Shown in pieces: positions 11,429 to 23,210 of a stretch of 64,000 bases of DNA (position 1 is the stretch's first letter; each line of letters begins with the position of its first letter). Origin of the DNA: Amia ocellicauda (lineage: Eukaryota; Chordata; Actinopteri; Amiiformes; Amiidae). Position numbers and translations under genes: made by a program. The stretch spans positions 60,807,850-60,871,849 of the forward strand of contig NC_089851.1 of assembly GCF_036373705.1 (NCBI RefSeq), in the 5' to 3' direction. The notes under the pieces are model-generated. The model did not search any database, was not told where the DNA came from, and saw only the letters and a list, made by a program, of their open reading frames with translations.

Positions 11429-12904
11429 AGGACTCTCCCACTCCCCAGTACCTTCACCCAGGCGTAAGGAACAAAACAAAACAAAACAAAACAAAACAAA
11501 ACAAAACAAAACAAAACAAAACAAAACAAAACAAAACAAAACAAAACAAAACAAAACAAAACAAAACAAAACAAAACAAAACAAAATCTGGATGCAGGCT
11601 GCAACAAAGGAAGCACACAGAGGTGAAAACGTAAGGTTGACGGGAGCAACATGCTCCCTGTTGCGACTGTCCAGGGGCGGCAATGGGAATTGGACGTTGG
11701 CCGTTAGGTGCGCGTAGCGCGTGTCCTTTGGGTTCTGGTTCTTCCTTACAAACCGGCATCTGTCCAGTTGGCTTTCCGGTTCATTACGTCCTCTGATGGC
11801 TTTACGATAAGCCTATCTTGCAATCAGATGCTTGCCTTGCCGTCCATCCATCCATCTATCTATCTATCTATCTATCTATGACTCTCGATATCTAACTCTC
11901 TTGCTTGCTATTGCTCCCCCAATGGTCAGTAGCATAGTAGCATAACAGCAGATCACGGACCACTGTCAATCAGGTGCTTGCCTTGCCGTCCATCCATCCA
12001 TCCATCTATCTATCTATCTATCTATGACTCTCGATATCTAACTCTCTTGCTTGCTATCGCTCCCCCAATGGTCAGTAGCATAGTAGCATAACAGCAGATC
12101 ACGGACCACTGTCAATCAGGTGCTTGCCTTACCGTCCATCCATCTATCCATCTATCTATCTATCTATCTATGACTCTCGATATCTAACTCTCTTGCTTGC
12201 TATCGCTCCCCCAATGGTCAGTAGCATAGTAGCATAACAGCAGATCACGGACCACTGTCAATCAGGTGCTTGCCTTGCCGTCCATCCATCCATCCATCTA
12301 TCTATCTATCTATCTATGACTCTCGATATCTAACTCTCTTGCTTGCTATCGCTCCCCCAATGGTCAGTAGCATAGTAGCATAACAGCAGATCACGGACCA
12401 CTGTCAATCAGGTGCTTGCCTTGCCGTCCATCCATCCATCCATCTATCTATCTATCTATCTATGACTCTCGATATCTAACTCTCTTGCTTGCTATCGCTC
12501 CCCCAATGGTCAGTAGCATAGTAGCATAACAGCAGATCACGGACCACTGTCAATCAGGTGCTTGCCTTGCCGTCCATCCATCCATCCATCTATCTATCTA
12601 TCTATCTATGACTCTCGATATCTAACTCTCTTGCTTGCTATCGCTCCCACAATGGTCAGTAGCATAGTAGCATAACAGCAGATCACGGACCACTGTCAAT
12701 CAGGTGCTTGCCTTGCCGTCCATCCATCCATCCATCTATCTATCTATCTATCTATGACTCTCGATATCTAACTCTCTTGCTTGCTATCGCTCCCCCAATG
12801 GTCACGTATGTTGCATTCAACGACAAAGAAAATCGTGTGCTGGAAATGATTTCTGGCAACTGTGAAGGAACTGCACGACTGCAGCAACCGCAACACCTCC
12901 GTCT

Positions 12905-12978
12905 GTCTCTGTGGCGCGATCGGTCAGCGCGTTCGGCTGTTAACCGAAAGGATGGTGGTTCGAATCCACCCAGGGACG
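12905..12978 (+). tRNA. tRNA-Asn-GTT: tRNA-Asn(GTT), unit 8, A14 to G
   Basis: A14, nearly invariant in tRNAs and in the A box, is G (gcgcgatcgg). The rest is consensus. Shared with units 9 and 35. Confidence 0.8.
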
Positions 12979-13141
12979 GCCCACTTTTCCCCCCGCCCCT
13001 TGTTATTGTTTCTACTTTGGCGGTCAGTTTGCCAGACTGCGGCTACAGTAACCTTAAGCTGCTTGCTGCGGACGGCCATCTTGCAAAATTGTATCGAGGG
13101 TTTAGAAACTTCCTTTCCATTGCCTAGGCCAACATAAACCA

Positions 13142-13215
13142 AGGCACTGCTGGGAGTCGAACCCAGGGTTTCCTATTTACAAGACAGGCGCTTTGACCAA
13201 CTAAGCCACGGTGTC
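13142..13215 (-). tRNA. tRNA-Thr-TGT: tRNA-Thr(TGT)-like, unit 8
   Basis: Consensus copy. Confidence 0.75.
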
Positions 13216-14180
13216 AGGACTCTCCCACTCCCCAGTACCTTCACCCAGGCGTAAGGAACAAAACAAAACAAAACAAAACAAAACAAAATCTGGATGCAGG
13301 CTGCAACAAAGGAAGCACACAGAGGTGAAAACGTAAGGTTGACGGGAGCAACAAGCTCCCTGTTGCGACTGTCCAGGGGCGGCAATGGGAATTGGACGTT
13401 GGCCGTTAGGTGCGCGTAGCGCGTGTCCTTTGGGTTCTGGTTCTTCTTTACAAACCGGCATCTGTCCAGTTGGCTTTCCGGTTCATTACGTCCTCTGATG
13501 GCTTTACGATAAGCCTATCTTGCAATCAGATGCTTGCCTTGCCGTCCATCCATCCATCTATCTATCTATCTATCTATCTATCTATGACTCTCGATATCTA
13601 ACTCTCTTGCTTGCTATCGCTCCCCCAATGGTCAGTAGCATAGTAGCATAACAGCAGATCATGGACCACTGTCAATCAGGTGCTTGCCTTGCCGTCCATC
13701 CATCCATCCATCTATCTATCTATCTATCTATGACTCTCGATATCTAACTCTCTTGCTTGCTATCGCTCCCCCAATGGTCAGTAGCATAGTAGCATAACAG
13801 CAGATCACGGACCAATGTCAATCAGGTGCTTGCCTTGCCGTCCATCCATCCATCCATCTTTCTATCTATCTATCTATCTATCTATGACTCTCGATATCTA
13901 ACTCGCTTGCTTGCTATCGCTCCCCCAATGGTCAGTAGCATAGTAGCATAACAGCAGATCACGGACCACTGTCAATCAGGTGCTTGCCTTGCCGTCCATC
14001 CATCCATTTATCTATCTATCTATCTATCTATGACTCTCGATATCTAACTCTCTTGCTTGCTATCGCTCCCCCAATGGTCACGTATGTTGCATTCAACGAC
14101 AAAGAAAATCGTGTGCTGGAAATGATTTCTGGCAACTGTGAAGGAACTGCACGACTGCAGCAACCGCAACACCTCCGTCT

Positions 14181-14254
14181 GTCTCTGTGGCGCGATCGGT
14201 CAGCGCGTTCGGCTGTTAACCGAAAGGATGGTGGTTCGAATCCACCCAGGGACG
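14181..14254 (+). tRNA. tRNA-Asn-GTT: tRNA-Asn(GTT), unit 9, A14 to G
   Basis: Same A14 to G change as unit 8; otherwise consensus. Confidence 0.8.
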
Positions 14255-14417
14255 GCCCACTTTTCCCCCCGCCCCTTGTTATTGTTTCTACTTTGGCGGT
14301 CAGTTTGCCAGACTGCGGCTACAGTAACCTTAAGCTGCTTGCTGCGGACGGCCATCTTGCAAAAATGTATCGAGGGTTTAGAAACTTCCTTTCCATTGCC
14401 TAGGCCAACATAAACCA

Positions 14418-14491
14418 AGGCACTGCTGGGAGTCGAACCCAGGGTTTCCTATTTACAAGACAGGCGCTTTGACCAACTAAGCCACGGTGTC
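14418..14491 (-). tRNA. tRNA-Thr-TGT: tRNA-Thr(TGT)-like, unit 9
   Basis: Consensus copy. Confidence 0.75.
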
Positions 14492-15776
14492 AGGACTCTC
14501 CCACTCCCCAGTACCTTCACCCAGGCGTAAGGAACAAAACAAAACAAAACAAAACAAAACAAAACAAAACAAAACAAAACAAAACAAAACAAAACAAAAC
14601 AAAACAAAACAAAACAAAACAAAATCTGGATGCAGGCTGCAACAAAGGAAGCACACAGAGGTGAAAACGTAAGGTTGACGGGAGCAACAAGCTCCCTGTT
14701 GCGACTGTCCAGGGGCGGCAATGGGAATTGGACGTTGGCCGTTAGGTGCGCGTAGCGCGTGTCCTTTGGGTTCTGGTTCTTCTTTACAAACCGGCATCTG
14801 TCCAGTTGGCTTTCCGGTTCATTACGTCCTCTGATGGCTTTACGATAAGCCTATCTTGCAATCAGATACTTGCCTTGCCGTCCATCCATCCATCTATCTA
14901 TCTATCTATGACTCTCGATATCTAACTCTCTTGCTTGCTATCGCTCCCCCAATGGTCAGTAGCATAGTAGCATAACAGCAGATCACGGACCACTGTCAAT
15001 CAGGTGCTTGCCTTGCCGTCCATCCATCCATCCATCTATCTATCTATCTATCTATGACTCTCGATATCTAACTCTCTTGCTTGCTATCGCTCCCCCAATG
15101 GTCAGTAGCATAGTAGCATAACAGCAGATCACGGACCACTGTCAATCAGGTGCTTGCCTTGCCGTCCATCCATCCATCCATCTATCTATCTATCTATCTA
15201 TGACTCTCGATATCTAACTCTCTTGCTTGCTATCGCTCCCCCAATGGTCAGTAGCATAGTAGCATAACAGCAGATCACGGACCACTGTCAATCAGGTGCT
15301 TGCCTTGCCGTCCATCCATCCATCTATCTATCTATCTATCTATGACTCTCGATATCTAACTCTCTTGCTTGCTATCGCTCCCCCAATGGTCAGTAGCATA
15401 GTAGCATAACAGCAGGTCACGGACCACTGTCAATCAGGTGCTTGCCTTGCCGTCCATCCATCCATCCATCTATCTATCTATGACTCTCGATATCTAACTC
15501 TCTTGCTTGCTATCGCTCCCCCAATGGTCAGTAGCATAGTAGCATAACAGCAGATCACGGACCACTGTCAATCAGGTGCTTGCCTTGCCGTACATCCATC
15601 CATGTATCTATCTATCTATCTATCTATGACTCTCGATATCTAACTCTCTTGCTTGCTATCGCTCCCCCAATGGTCACGAATGTTGCATTCAACGACAAAG
15701 AAAATCGTGTGCTGGAAATGATTTCTGGCAACTGTGAAGGAACTGCACGACTGCAGCAACTGCAACACCTCCGTCT

Positions 15777-15850
15777 GTCTCTGTGGCGCAATCGGTCAGC
15801 GCGTTCGGCTGTTAACCGAAAGGATGGTGGTTCGAATCCACCCAGGGACG
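15777..15850 (+). tRNA. tRNA-Asn-GTT: tRNA-Asn(GTT), unit 10
   Basis: Consensus copy with TTTT stop. Confidence 0.95.
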
Positions 15851-16014
15851 GCCCACTTTTCCCCCCGCCCCTTGTTATTGTTTCTACTTCTGGCGGTCAG
15901 TTTGCCAGACTGCGGCTACAGTAACCTTAAGCTGCTTGCTGCGGACGGCCATCTTGCAAAAATGTATCGAGGGTTTAGAAACTTCCTTTCCATTGCCTAG
16001 GCCAACATAAACCA

Positions 16015-16088
16015 AGGCACTGCTGGGAGTCGAACCCAGGGTTTCCTATTTACAAGACAGGCGCTTTGACCAACTAAGCCACGGTGTC
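16015..16088 (-). tRNA. tRNA-Thr-TGT: tRNA-Thr(TGT)-like, unit 10
   Basis: Consensus copy. Confidence 0.75.
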
Positions 16089-16826
16089 AGGACTCTCCCA
16101 CTCCCCAGTACCTTCACCCAGGCGTAAGGAACAAAACAAAACAAAACAAAACAAAACAAAACAAAACAAAACAAAACAAAACAAAACAAAACAAAACAAA
16201 ACAAAACAAAACAAAACAAAACAAAACAAAACAAAACAAAACAAAATCTGGATGCAGGCTGCAACAAAGGAAGCACACAGAGGTGAAAACGTAAGGTTGA
16301 CGGGAGCAACAAGCTCCCTGTTGCGACTGTCCAGGGGCGGCAATGGGAATTGGACGTTGGCCGTTAGGAGCGCGTAGCGCGTGTCCTTTGGGTTCTGGTT
16401 CTTCTTTACAAACCGGCATCTGTCCAGTTGGCTTTCCGGTTCATTACGTCCTCTGATGGCTTTACGATAAGCCTATCTTGCAATCAGATGCTTGCCTTGC
16501 CGTCCATCCATCCATCTATCTATCTATCTATGACTCTCGATATCTAACTCTCTTGCTTGCTATCGCTCCCCCAATGGTCAGTAGCATAGTAGCATAACAG
16601 CAGATCACGGACCACTGTCAATCAGGTGCTTGCCTTGCCGTCCATCCATCCATGTATCTATCTATCTATCTATCTATGACTCTCGATATCTAACTCTCTT
16701 GCTTGCTATTGCTCCCCCAATGGTCACGAATGTTGCATTCAACGACAAAGAAAATCGTGTGCTGGAAATGATTTCTGGCAACTGTGAAGGAACTGCACGA
16801 CTGCAGCAACCGCAACACCCCCGTCT

Positions 16827-16900
16827 GTCTCTGTGGCGCAATCGGTCAGCGTGTTCGGCTGTTAACCGAAAGGATGGTGGTTCGAATCCACCCAGGGACG
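16827..16900 (+). tRNA. tRNA-Asn-GTT: tRNA-Asn(GTT), unit 11
   Basis: C25 to T gives a G10.T25 wobble in the D stem; shared with unit 14. Confidence 0.87.
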
Positions 16901-17064
16901 GCCCACTTTTCCCCCCGCCCCTTGTTATTGTTTCTACTTCTGGCGGTCAGTTTGCCAGACTGCGGCTACAGTAACCTTAAGCTGCTTGCTGCGGACGGCC
17001 ATCTTGCAAAAATGTATCGAGGGTTTAGAAACTTCCTTTCCATTGCCTAGGCCAACATAAACCA

Positions 17065-17138
17065 AAGCACTGCTGGGAGTCGAACCCAGGGTTTCCTATT
17101 TACAAGACAGGCGCTTTGACCAACTAAGCCACGGTGTC
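17065..17138 (-). tRNA. tRNA-Thr-TGT: tRNA-Thr-like, unit 11
   Basis: C72 to T turns the first acceptor pair into G1.T72; shared with unit 14. Confidence 0.65.
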
Positions 17139-17846
17139 AGGACTCTCCCACTCCCCAGTACTTTCACCCAGGCGTAAGGAACAAAACAAAACAAAACAAA
17201 ACAAAACAAAACAAAACAAAACAAAACAAAACAAAACAAAACAAAACAAAACAAAACAAAACAAAACAAAACAAAACAAAACAAAACAAAATCTGGATGC
17301 AGGCTGCAACAAAGGAAGCACACAGAGGTGAAAACGTAAGGTTGACGGGAGCAACAAGCTCCCTGTTGCGACTGTCCAGGGGCGGCAATGGGAATTGGAC
17401 GTTGGCCGTTAGGAGCGCGTAGCGCGTGTCCTTTGGGTTCTGGTTCTTCTTTACAAACCGGCATCTGTCCAGTTGGCTTTCCGGTTCATTACGTCCTCTG
17501 ATGGCTTTACGATAAGCCTATCTTGCAATCAGATGCTTGCCTTGCCGTCCATCCATCTATCTATCTATCTATCTATGACTCTCGATATCTAACTCTCTTG
17601 CTTGCTATCGCTCCCCCAATGGTCAGTAGCATAGTAGCATAACAGCAGATCACGGACCACTGTCAATCAGGTACTTGCCTTGCCGTCCATCCATCCATGT
17701 ATCTATCTATCTATCTATCTATGACTCTCGATATCTAACTCTCTTGCTTGCTATCGCTCCCCCAATGGTCAGTAGCATAGTAGCATAACAGCAGATCACG
17801 GACCACTGTCAATCAGGTGCTTGCCTTGCCGTCCATCCATCCATCC

Positions 17847-17880
<34 letters not shown>

Positions 17881-18175
17881 GACTCTCGATATCTAACTCT
17901 CTTGCTTGCTATCGCTCCCCCAATGGTCAGTAGCATAGTAGCATAACAGCAGATCACGGACCACTGTCAATCAGGTGCTTGCCTTGCCGTCCATCCATCC
18001 ATGTATCTATCTATCTATCTATCTATGACTCTCGATATCTAACTCTCTTGCTTGCTATCGCTCCCCCAATGGTCACGAATGTTGCATTCAACGACAAAGA
18101 AAATCGTGTGCTGGAAATGATTTCTGGCAACTGTGAAGGAACTGCACGACTGCAGCAACCGCAACACCCCCGTCT

Positions 18176-18249
18176 GTCTCTGTGGCGCAATCGGTCAGCG
18201 CGTTCGGCTGTTAACCGAAAGGATGGTGGTTCGAATCCACCCAGGGACG
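18176..18249 (+). tRNA. tRNA-Asn-GTT: tRNA-Asn(GTT), unit 12
   Basis: Consensus copy with TTTT stop. Confidence 0.95.
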
Positions 18250-18413
18250 GCCCACTTTTCCCCCCGCCCCTTGTTATTGTTTCTACTTCTGGCGGTCAGT
18301 TTGCCAGACTGCGGCTACAGTAACCTTAAGCTGCTTGCTGCGGACGGCCATCTTGCAAAAATGTATCGAGGGTTTAGAAACTTCCTTTCCATTGCCTAGG
18401 CCAACATAAACCA

Positions 18414-18487
18414 AGGCACTGCTGGGTGTCGAACCCAGGGTTTCCTATTTACAAGACAGGCGCTTTGACCATCTAAGCCACGGTGTC
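18414..18487 (-). tRNA. tRNA-Thr-TGT: tRNA-Thr-like, unit 12
   Basis: T60 to A in the T loop (shared with unit 15) and T16 to A in the D loop. Confidence 0.68.
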
Positions 18488-19369
18488 AGGACTCTCCCAC
18501 TCCCCAGTACCTTCACCCAGGCGTAAGGAACAAAACAAAACAAAACAAAACAAAACAAAACAAAACAAAACAAAACAAAACAAAACAAAACAAAACAAAA
18601 CAAAACAAAACAAAACAAAACAAAACAAAACAAAATCTGGATGCAGGCTGCAACAAAGGAAGCACACAGACGTGAAAACGTAAGGTTGACGGGAGCAACA
18701 AGCTCCCTGTTGCGACTGTCCAGGGGCGGCAATGGGAATTGGACGTTGGCCGTTAGGAGCGCGTAGCGCGTGTCCTTTGGGTTCTGGTTCTTCTTTTCAA
18801 ACCGGCATCTGTCCAGTTGGCTTTCCGGTTCATTACGTCCTCTGATGGCTTTACGATAAGCCTATCTTGCAATCAGATGCTTGCCTTGCCGTCCATCCAT
18901 CCATCTATCTATCTATCTATCTATGACTCTCGATATCTAACTCTCTTGCTTGCTATCGCTCCCCCAATGGTCAGTAGCATAGTAGCATAACAGCAGATCA
19001 CGGACCACTGTCAATCAGGTGCTTGCCTTGCCGTCCATCCATCCATCCATCTATCTATCTATCTATCTATCTATGACTCTCGATATCTAACTCTCTTGCT
19101 TGCTATCGCTCCCCCAATGGTCAGTAGCATAGTAGCATAACAGCAGATCACGGACCACTGTCAATCAGGTGCTTGCCTTGCCGTCCATCCATCCATGTAT
19201 CTATCTATCTATCTATCTATGACTCTCGATATCTAACTCTCTTGCTTGCTATCGCTCCCCCAATGGTCACGAATGTTGCATTCAACGACAAAGAAAATCG
19301 TGTGCTGGAAATGATTTCTGGCAACTGTGAAGGAACTGCACGACTGCAGCAACCGCAACCCCCCCGTCT

Positions 19370-19443
19370 GTCTCTGTGGCGCAATCGGTCAGCGCGTTCG
19401 GCTGTTAACCGAAAGGATGGTGGTTCGAATCCACCCAGGGACG
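19370..19443 (+). tRNA. tRNA-Asn-GTT: tRNA-Asn(GTT), unit 13
   Basis: Consensus copy with TTTT stop. Confidence 0.95.
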
Positions 19444-19607
19444 GCCCACTTTTCCCCCCGCCCCTTGTTATTGTTTCTACTTCTGGCGGTCAGTTTGCCA
19501 GACTGCGGCTACAGTAACCTTAAGCTGCTTGCTGCGGACGGCCATCTTGCAAAAATGTATCGAGGGTTTAGAAACTTCCTTTCCATTGCCTAGGCCAACA
19601 TAAACCA

Positions 19608-19681
19608 AGGCACTGCTGGGAGTCGAACCCAGGGTTTCCTATTTACAAGACAGGCGCTTTGACCAACTAAGCCACGGTGTC
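19608..19681 (-). tRNA. tRNA-Thr-TGT: tRNA-Thr(TGT)-like, unit 13
   Basis: Consensus copy. Confidence 0.75.
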
Positions 19682-20404
19682 AGGACTCTCCCACTCCCCA
19701 GTACCTTCACCCAGGCGTAAGGAACAAAACAAAACAAAACAAAACAAAACAAAACAAAACAAAACAAAACAAAACAAAACAAAACAAAACAAAACAAAAC
19801 AAAACAAAACAAAACAAAACAAAATCTGGATGCAGGCTGCAACAAAGGAAGCACACAGAGGTGAAAACGTAAGGTTGACGGGAGCAACAAGATCCCTGTT
19901 GCGACTGTCCAGGGGCGGCAATGGGAATTGGACGTTGGCCGTTAGGTGCGCGTAGCGCGTGTCCTTTGGGTTCTGGTTCTTCTTTACAAACCGGCATCTG
20001 TCCAGTTGGCTTTCCGGTTCATTACGTCCTCTGATGGCTTTACGATAAGCCTATCTTGCAATCAGATGCTTGCCTTGCCGTCCATCCATCCATCTATCTA
20101 TCTATCTATGACTCTCGATATCTAACTCTCTTGCTTGCTATCGCTCCCCCAATGGTCAGTAGCATAGTAGCATAACAGCAGATCACGGACCACTGTCAAT
20201 CAGGTGCTTGCCTTGCCGTCCATCCATCCATGTATCTATCTATCTATCTATCTATGACTCTCGATATCTAACTCTCTTGCTTGCTATCGCTCCCCCAATG
20301 GTCACGAATGTTGCATTCAACGACAAAGAAAATCGTGTGCTGGAAATGATTTCTGGCAACTGTGAAGGAACTGCACGACTGCAGCAACCGCAACACCCCC
20401 GTCT

Positions 20405-20478
20405 GTCTCTGTGGCGCAATCGGTCAGCGTGTTCGGCTGTTAACCGAAAGGATGGTGGTTCGAATCCACCCAGGGACG
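20405..20478 (+). tRNA. tRNA-Asn-GTT: tRNA-Asn(GTT), unit 14
   Basis: C25 to T D-stem wobble, as in unit 11. Confidence 0.87.
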
Positions 20479-20642
20479 GCCCACTTTTCCCCCCGCCCCT
20501 TGTTATTGTTTCTACTTCTGGCGGTCAGTTTGCCAGACTGCGGCTACAGTAACCTTAAGCTGCTTGCTGCGGACGGCCATCTTGCAAAAATGTATCGAGG
20601 GTTTAGAAACTTCCTTTCCATTGCCTAGGCCAACATAAACCA

Positions 20643-20716
20643 AAGCACTGCTGGGAGTCGAACCCAGGGTTTCCTATTTACAAGACAGGCGCTTTGACCA
20701 ACTAAGCCACGGTGTC
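20643..20716 (-). tRNA. tRNA-Thr-TGT: tRNA-Thr-like, unit 14
   Basis: G1.T72 wobble, as in unit 11. Confidence 0.65.
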
Positions 20717-21406
20717 AGGACTCTCCCACTCCCCAGTACTTTCACCCAGGCGTAAGGAACAAAACAAAACAAAACAAAACAAAACAAAACAAAACAAAAC
20801 AAAACAAAACAAAACAAAACAAAACAAAACAAAACAAAACAAAACAAAACAAAACAAAATCTGGATGCAGGCTGCAACAAAGGAAGCACACAGAGGTGAA
20901 AACGTAAGGTTGACGGGAGCAACAAGCTCCCTGTTGCGACTGTCCAGGGGCGGCAATGGGAATTGGACGTTGGCCGTTAGGAGCGCGTAGCGCGTGTCCT
21001 TTGGGTTCTGGTTCTTCTTTACAAACCGGCATCTGTCCAGTTGGCTTTCCGGTTCATTACGTCCTCTGATGGCTTTACGATAAGCCTATCTTGCAATCAG
21101 ATGCTTGCCTTGCCGTCCATCCATCTATCTATCTATCTATCTATGACTCTCGATATCTAACTCTCTTGCTTGCTATCGCTCCCCCAATGGTCAGTAGCAT
21201 AGTAGCATAACAGCAGATCACGGACCACTGTCAATCAGGTACTTGCCTTGCCGTCCATCCATCCATGTATCTATCTATCTATCTATCTATGACTCTCGAT
21301 ATCTAACTCTCTTGCTTGCTATCGCTCCCCCAATGGTCAGTAGCATAGTAGCATAACAGCAGATCACGGACCACTGTCAATCAGGTGCTTGCCTTGCCGT
21401 CCATCC

Positions 21407-21440
<34 letters not shown>

Positions 21441-21735
21441 GACTCTCGATATCTAACTCTCTTGCTTGCTATCGCTCCCCCAATGGTCAGTAGCATAGTA
21501 GCATAACAGCAGATCACGGACCACTGTCAATCAGGTGCTTGCCTTGCCGTCCATCCATCCATGTATCTATCTATCTATCTATCTATGACTCTCGATATCT
21601 AACTCTCTTGCTTGCTATCGCTCCCCCAATGGTCACGAATGTTGCATTCAACGACAAAGAAAATCGTGTGCTGGAAATGATTTCTGGCAACTGTGAAGGA
21701 ACTGCACGACTGCAGCAACCGCAACACCCCCGTCT

Positions 21736-21809
21736 GTCTCTGTGGCGCAATCGGTCAGCTCGTTCGGCTGTTAACCGAAAGGATGGTGGTTCGAATCCAC
21801 CCAGGGACG
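21736..21809 (+). tRNA. tRNA-Asn-GTT: tRNA-Asn(GTT), unit 15
   Basis: G24 to T breaks the C11-G24 pair of the D stem. Confidence 0.8.
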
Positions 21810-21973
21810 GCCCACTTTTCCCCCCGCCCCTTGTTATTGTTTCTACTTCTGGCGGTCAGTTTGCCAGACTGCGGCTACAGTAACCTTAAGCTGCTTGCTG
21901 CGGACGGCCATCTTGCAAAAATGTATCGAGGGTTTAGAAACTTCCTTTCCATTGCCTAGGCCAACATAAACCA

Positions 21974-22047
21974 AGGCACTGCTGGGTGTCGAACCCAGGG
22001 TTTCCTATTTACAAGACAGGCGCTTTGACCAACTAAGCCACGGTGTC
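21974..22047 (-). tRNA. tRNA-Thr-TGT: tRNA-Thr-like, unit 15
   Basis: T60 to A in the T loop, as in unit 12. Confidence 0.7.
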
Positions 22048-22898
22048 AGGACTCTCCCACTCCCCAGTACCTTCACCCAGGCGTAAGGAACAAAACAAAA
22101 CAAAACAAAACAAAACAAAACAAAACAAAACAAAACAAAACAAAACAAAACAAAACAAAACAAAACAAAACAAAACAAAATCTGGATGCAGGCTGCAACA
22201 AAGGAAGCACACAGAGGTGAAAACGTAAGGTTGACGGGAGCAACAAGCTCCCTGTTGCGACTGTCCAGGGGCGGCAATGGGAATTGGACGTTGGCCGTTA
22301 GGAGCGCGTAGCGCGTGTCCTTTGGGTTCTGGTTCTTCTTTACAAACCGGCATCTGTCCAGTTGGCTTTCCGGTTCATTACGTCCTCTGATGGCTTTACG
22401 ATAAGCCTATCTTGCAATCAGATGCTTGCCTTGCCGTCCATCCATCTATCTATCTATCTATCTATGACTCTCGATATCTAACTCTCTTGCTTGCTATCGC
22501 TCCCCCAATGGTCAGTAGCATAGTAGCATAACAGCAGATCACGGACCACTGTCAATCAGGTACTTGCCTTGCCGTCCATCCATCCATGTATCTATCTATC
22601 TATCTATCTATGACTCTCGATATCTAACTCTCTTGCTTGCTATCGCTCCCCCAATGGTCAGTAGCATAGTAGCATAACAGCAGATCACGGACCACTGTCA
22701 ATCAGATGCTTACCTTGCCGTCCATCCATCCATCTATCTATCTATCTATGACTCTCGATATCTAACTCTCTTGCTTGCTATCGCTCCCCCAATGGTCACG
22801 AATGTTGCATTCAACGACAAAGAAAATCGTGTGCTGGAAATGATTTCTGGCAACTGTGAAGGAACTGCACGACTGCAGCAACCGCAACACCCCCGTCT

Positions 22899-22972
22899 GT
22901 CTCTGTGGCGCAATCGGTCAGCGCGTTCGGCTGTAAACCGAAAGGATGGTGGTTTGAATCCACCCAGGGACG
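22899..22972 (+). tRNA. tRNA-Asn body with Tyr anticodon GTA, unit 16
   Basis: T36 to A changes the anticodon loop to CTGTAAA, so the anticodon reads GTA (tyrosine codons) on an otherwise asparagine tRNA body. C56 to T also hits the T loop and B box. Stems remain paired and TTTT follows. Probably a decaying copy; if expressed and still charged with Asn it would misread Tyr codons. Confidence 0.8.
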
Positions 22973-23136
22973 GCCCACTTTTCCCCCCGCCCCTTGTTAT
23001 TGTTTCTACTTCTGGCGGTCAGTTTGCCAGACTGCGGCTACAGTAACCTTAAGCTGCTTGCTGCAGACGGCCATCTTGCAAAAATGTATCGAGGGTTTAG
23101 AAACTTCCTTTCCATTGCCTAGGCCAACATAAACCA

Positions 23137-23210
23137 AGGCACTGCTGGGAGTCGAACCCAGGGTTTCCTATTTACAAGACAGGCGCTTTGACCAACTAAG
23201 CCACGGTGTC
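23137..23210 (-). tRNA. tRNA-Thr-TGT: tRNA-Thr(TGT)-like, unit 16
   Basis: Consensus copy. Confidence 0.75.

Larger units (their letters stand above)
11117..12904. repeat. Satellite unit 7, subfamily A
   Basis: 1,788 bp; seven subrepeats; AAAAC tract 11473-11586 (about 23 copies). Confidence 0.95.
12905..14180. repeat. Satellite unit 8, subfamily A
   Basis: 1,276 bp; four subrepeats; shortest AAAAC tract of the window, 13260-13288 (about 6 copies). One base shorter in the spacer (tactttggcgg), and gcaaaattg for gcaaaaatg, both shared with unit 35. Confidence 0.95.
14181..15776. repeat. Satellite unit 9, subfamily A to B transition
   Basis: 1,596 bp; six subrepeats; AAAAC tract 14536-14624 (about 18 copies). 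Its right end carries the B marker acgaatg but still the A marker cacctccg. Confidence 0.95.
15777..16826. repeat. Satellite unit 10, subfamily B
   Basis: 1,050 bp; two subrepeats; AAAAC tract 16133-16246 (about 23 copies). First member of the three-unit higher-order repeat (units 10-12). Confidence 0.95.
16827..18175. repeat. Satellite unit 11, subfamily B
   Basis: 1,349 bp; four subrepeats; AAAAC tract 17183-17291 (about 22 copies). Shares agtactttcaccc and aggtacttgcc with unit 14. Confidence 0.95.
18176..19369. repeat. Satellite unit 12, subfamily B
   Basis: 1,194 bp; three subrepeats; AAAAC tract 18532-18635 (about 21 copies). Confidence 0.95.
19370..20404. repeat. Satellite unit 13, subfamily B
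   Basis: 1,035 bp; two subrepeats; AAAAC tract 19726-19824 (about 20 copies). Counterpart of unit 10; has ggtgcgcg where most B units have ggagcgcg, and agatccc weakens the spacer hairpin. Confidence 0.95.
20405..21735. repeat. Satellite unit 14, subfamily B
   Basis: 1,331 bp; four subrepeats; AAAAC tract 20761-20859 (about 20 copies). Counterpart of unit 11. Confidence 0.95.
21736..22898. repeat. Satellite unit 15, subfamily B
   Basis: 1,163 bp; three subrepeats; AAAAC tract 22092-22180 (about 18 copies). Counterpart of unit 12; its last subrepeat starts gatgcttacc, shared with unit 16. Confidence 0.95.
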
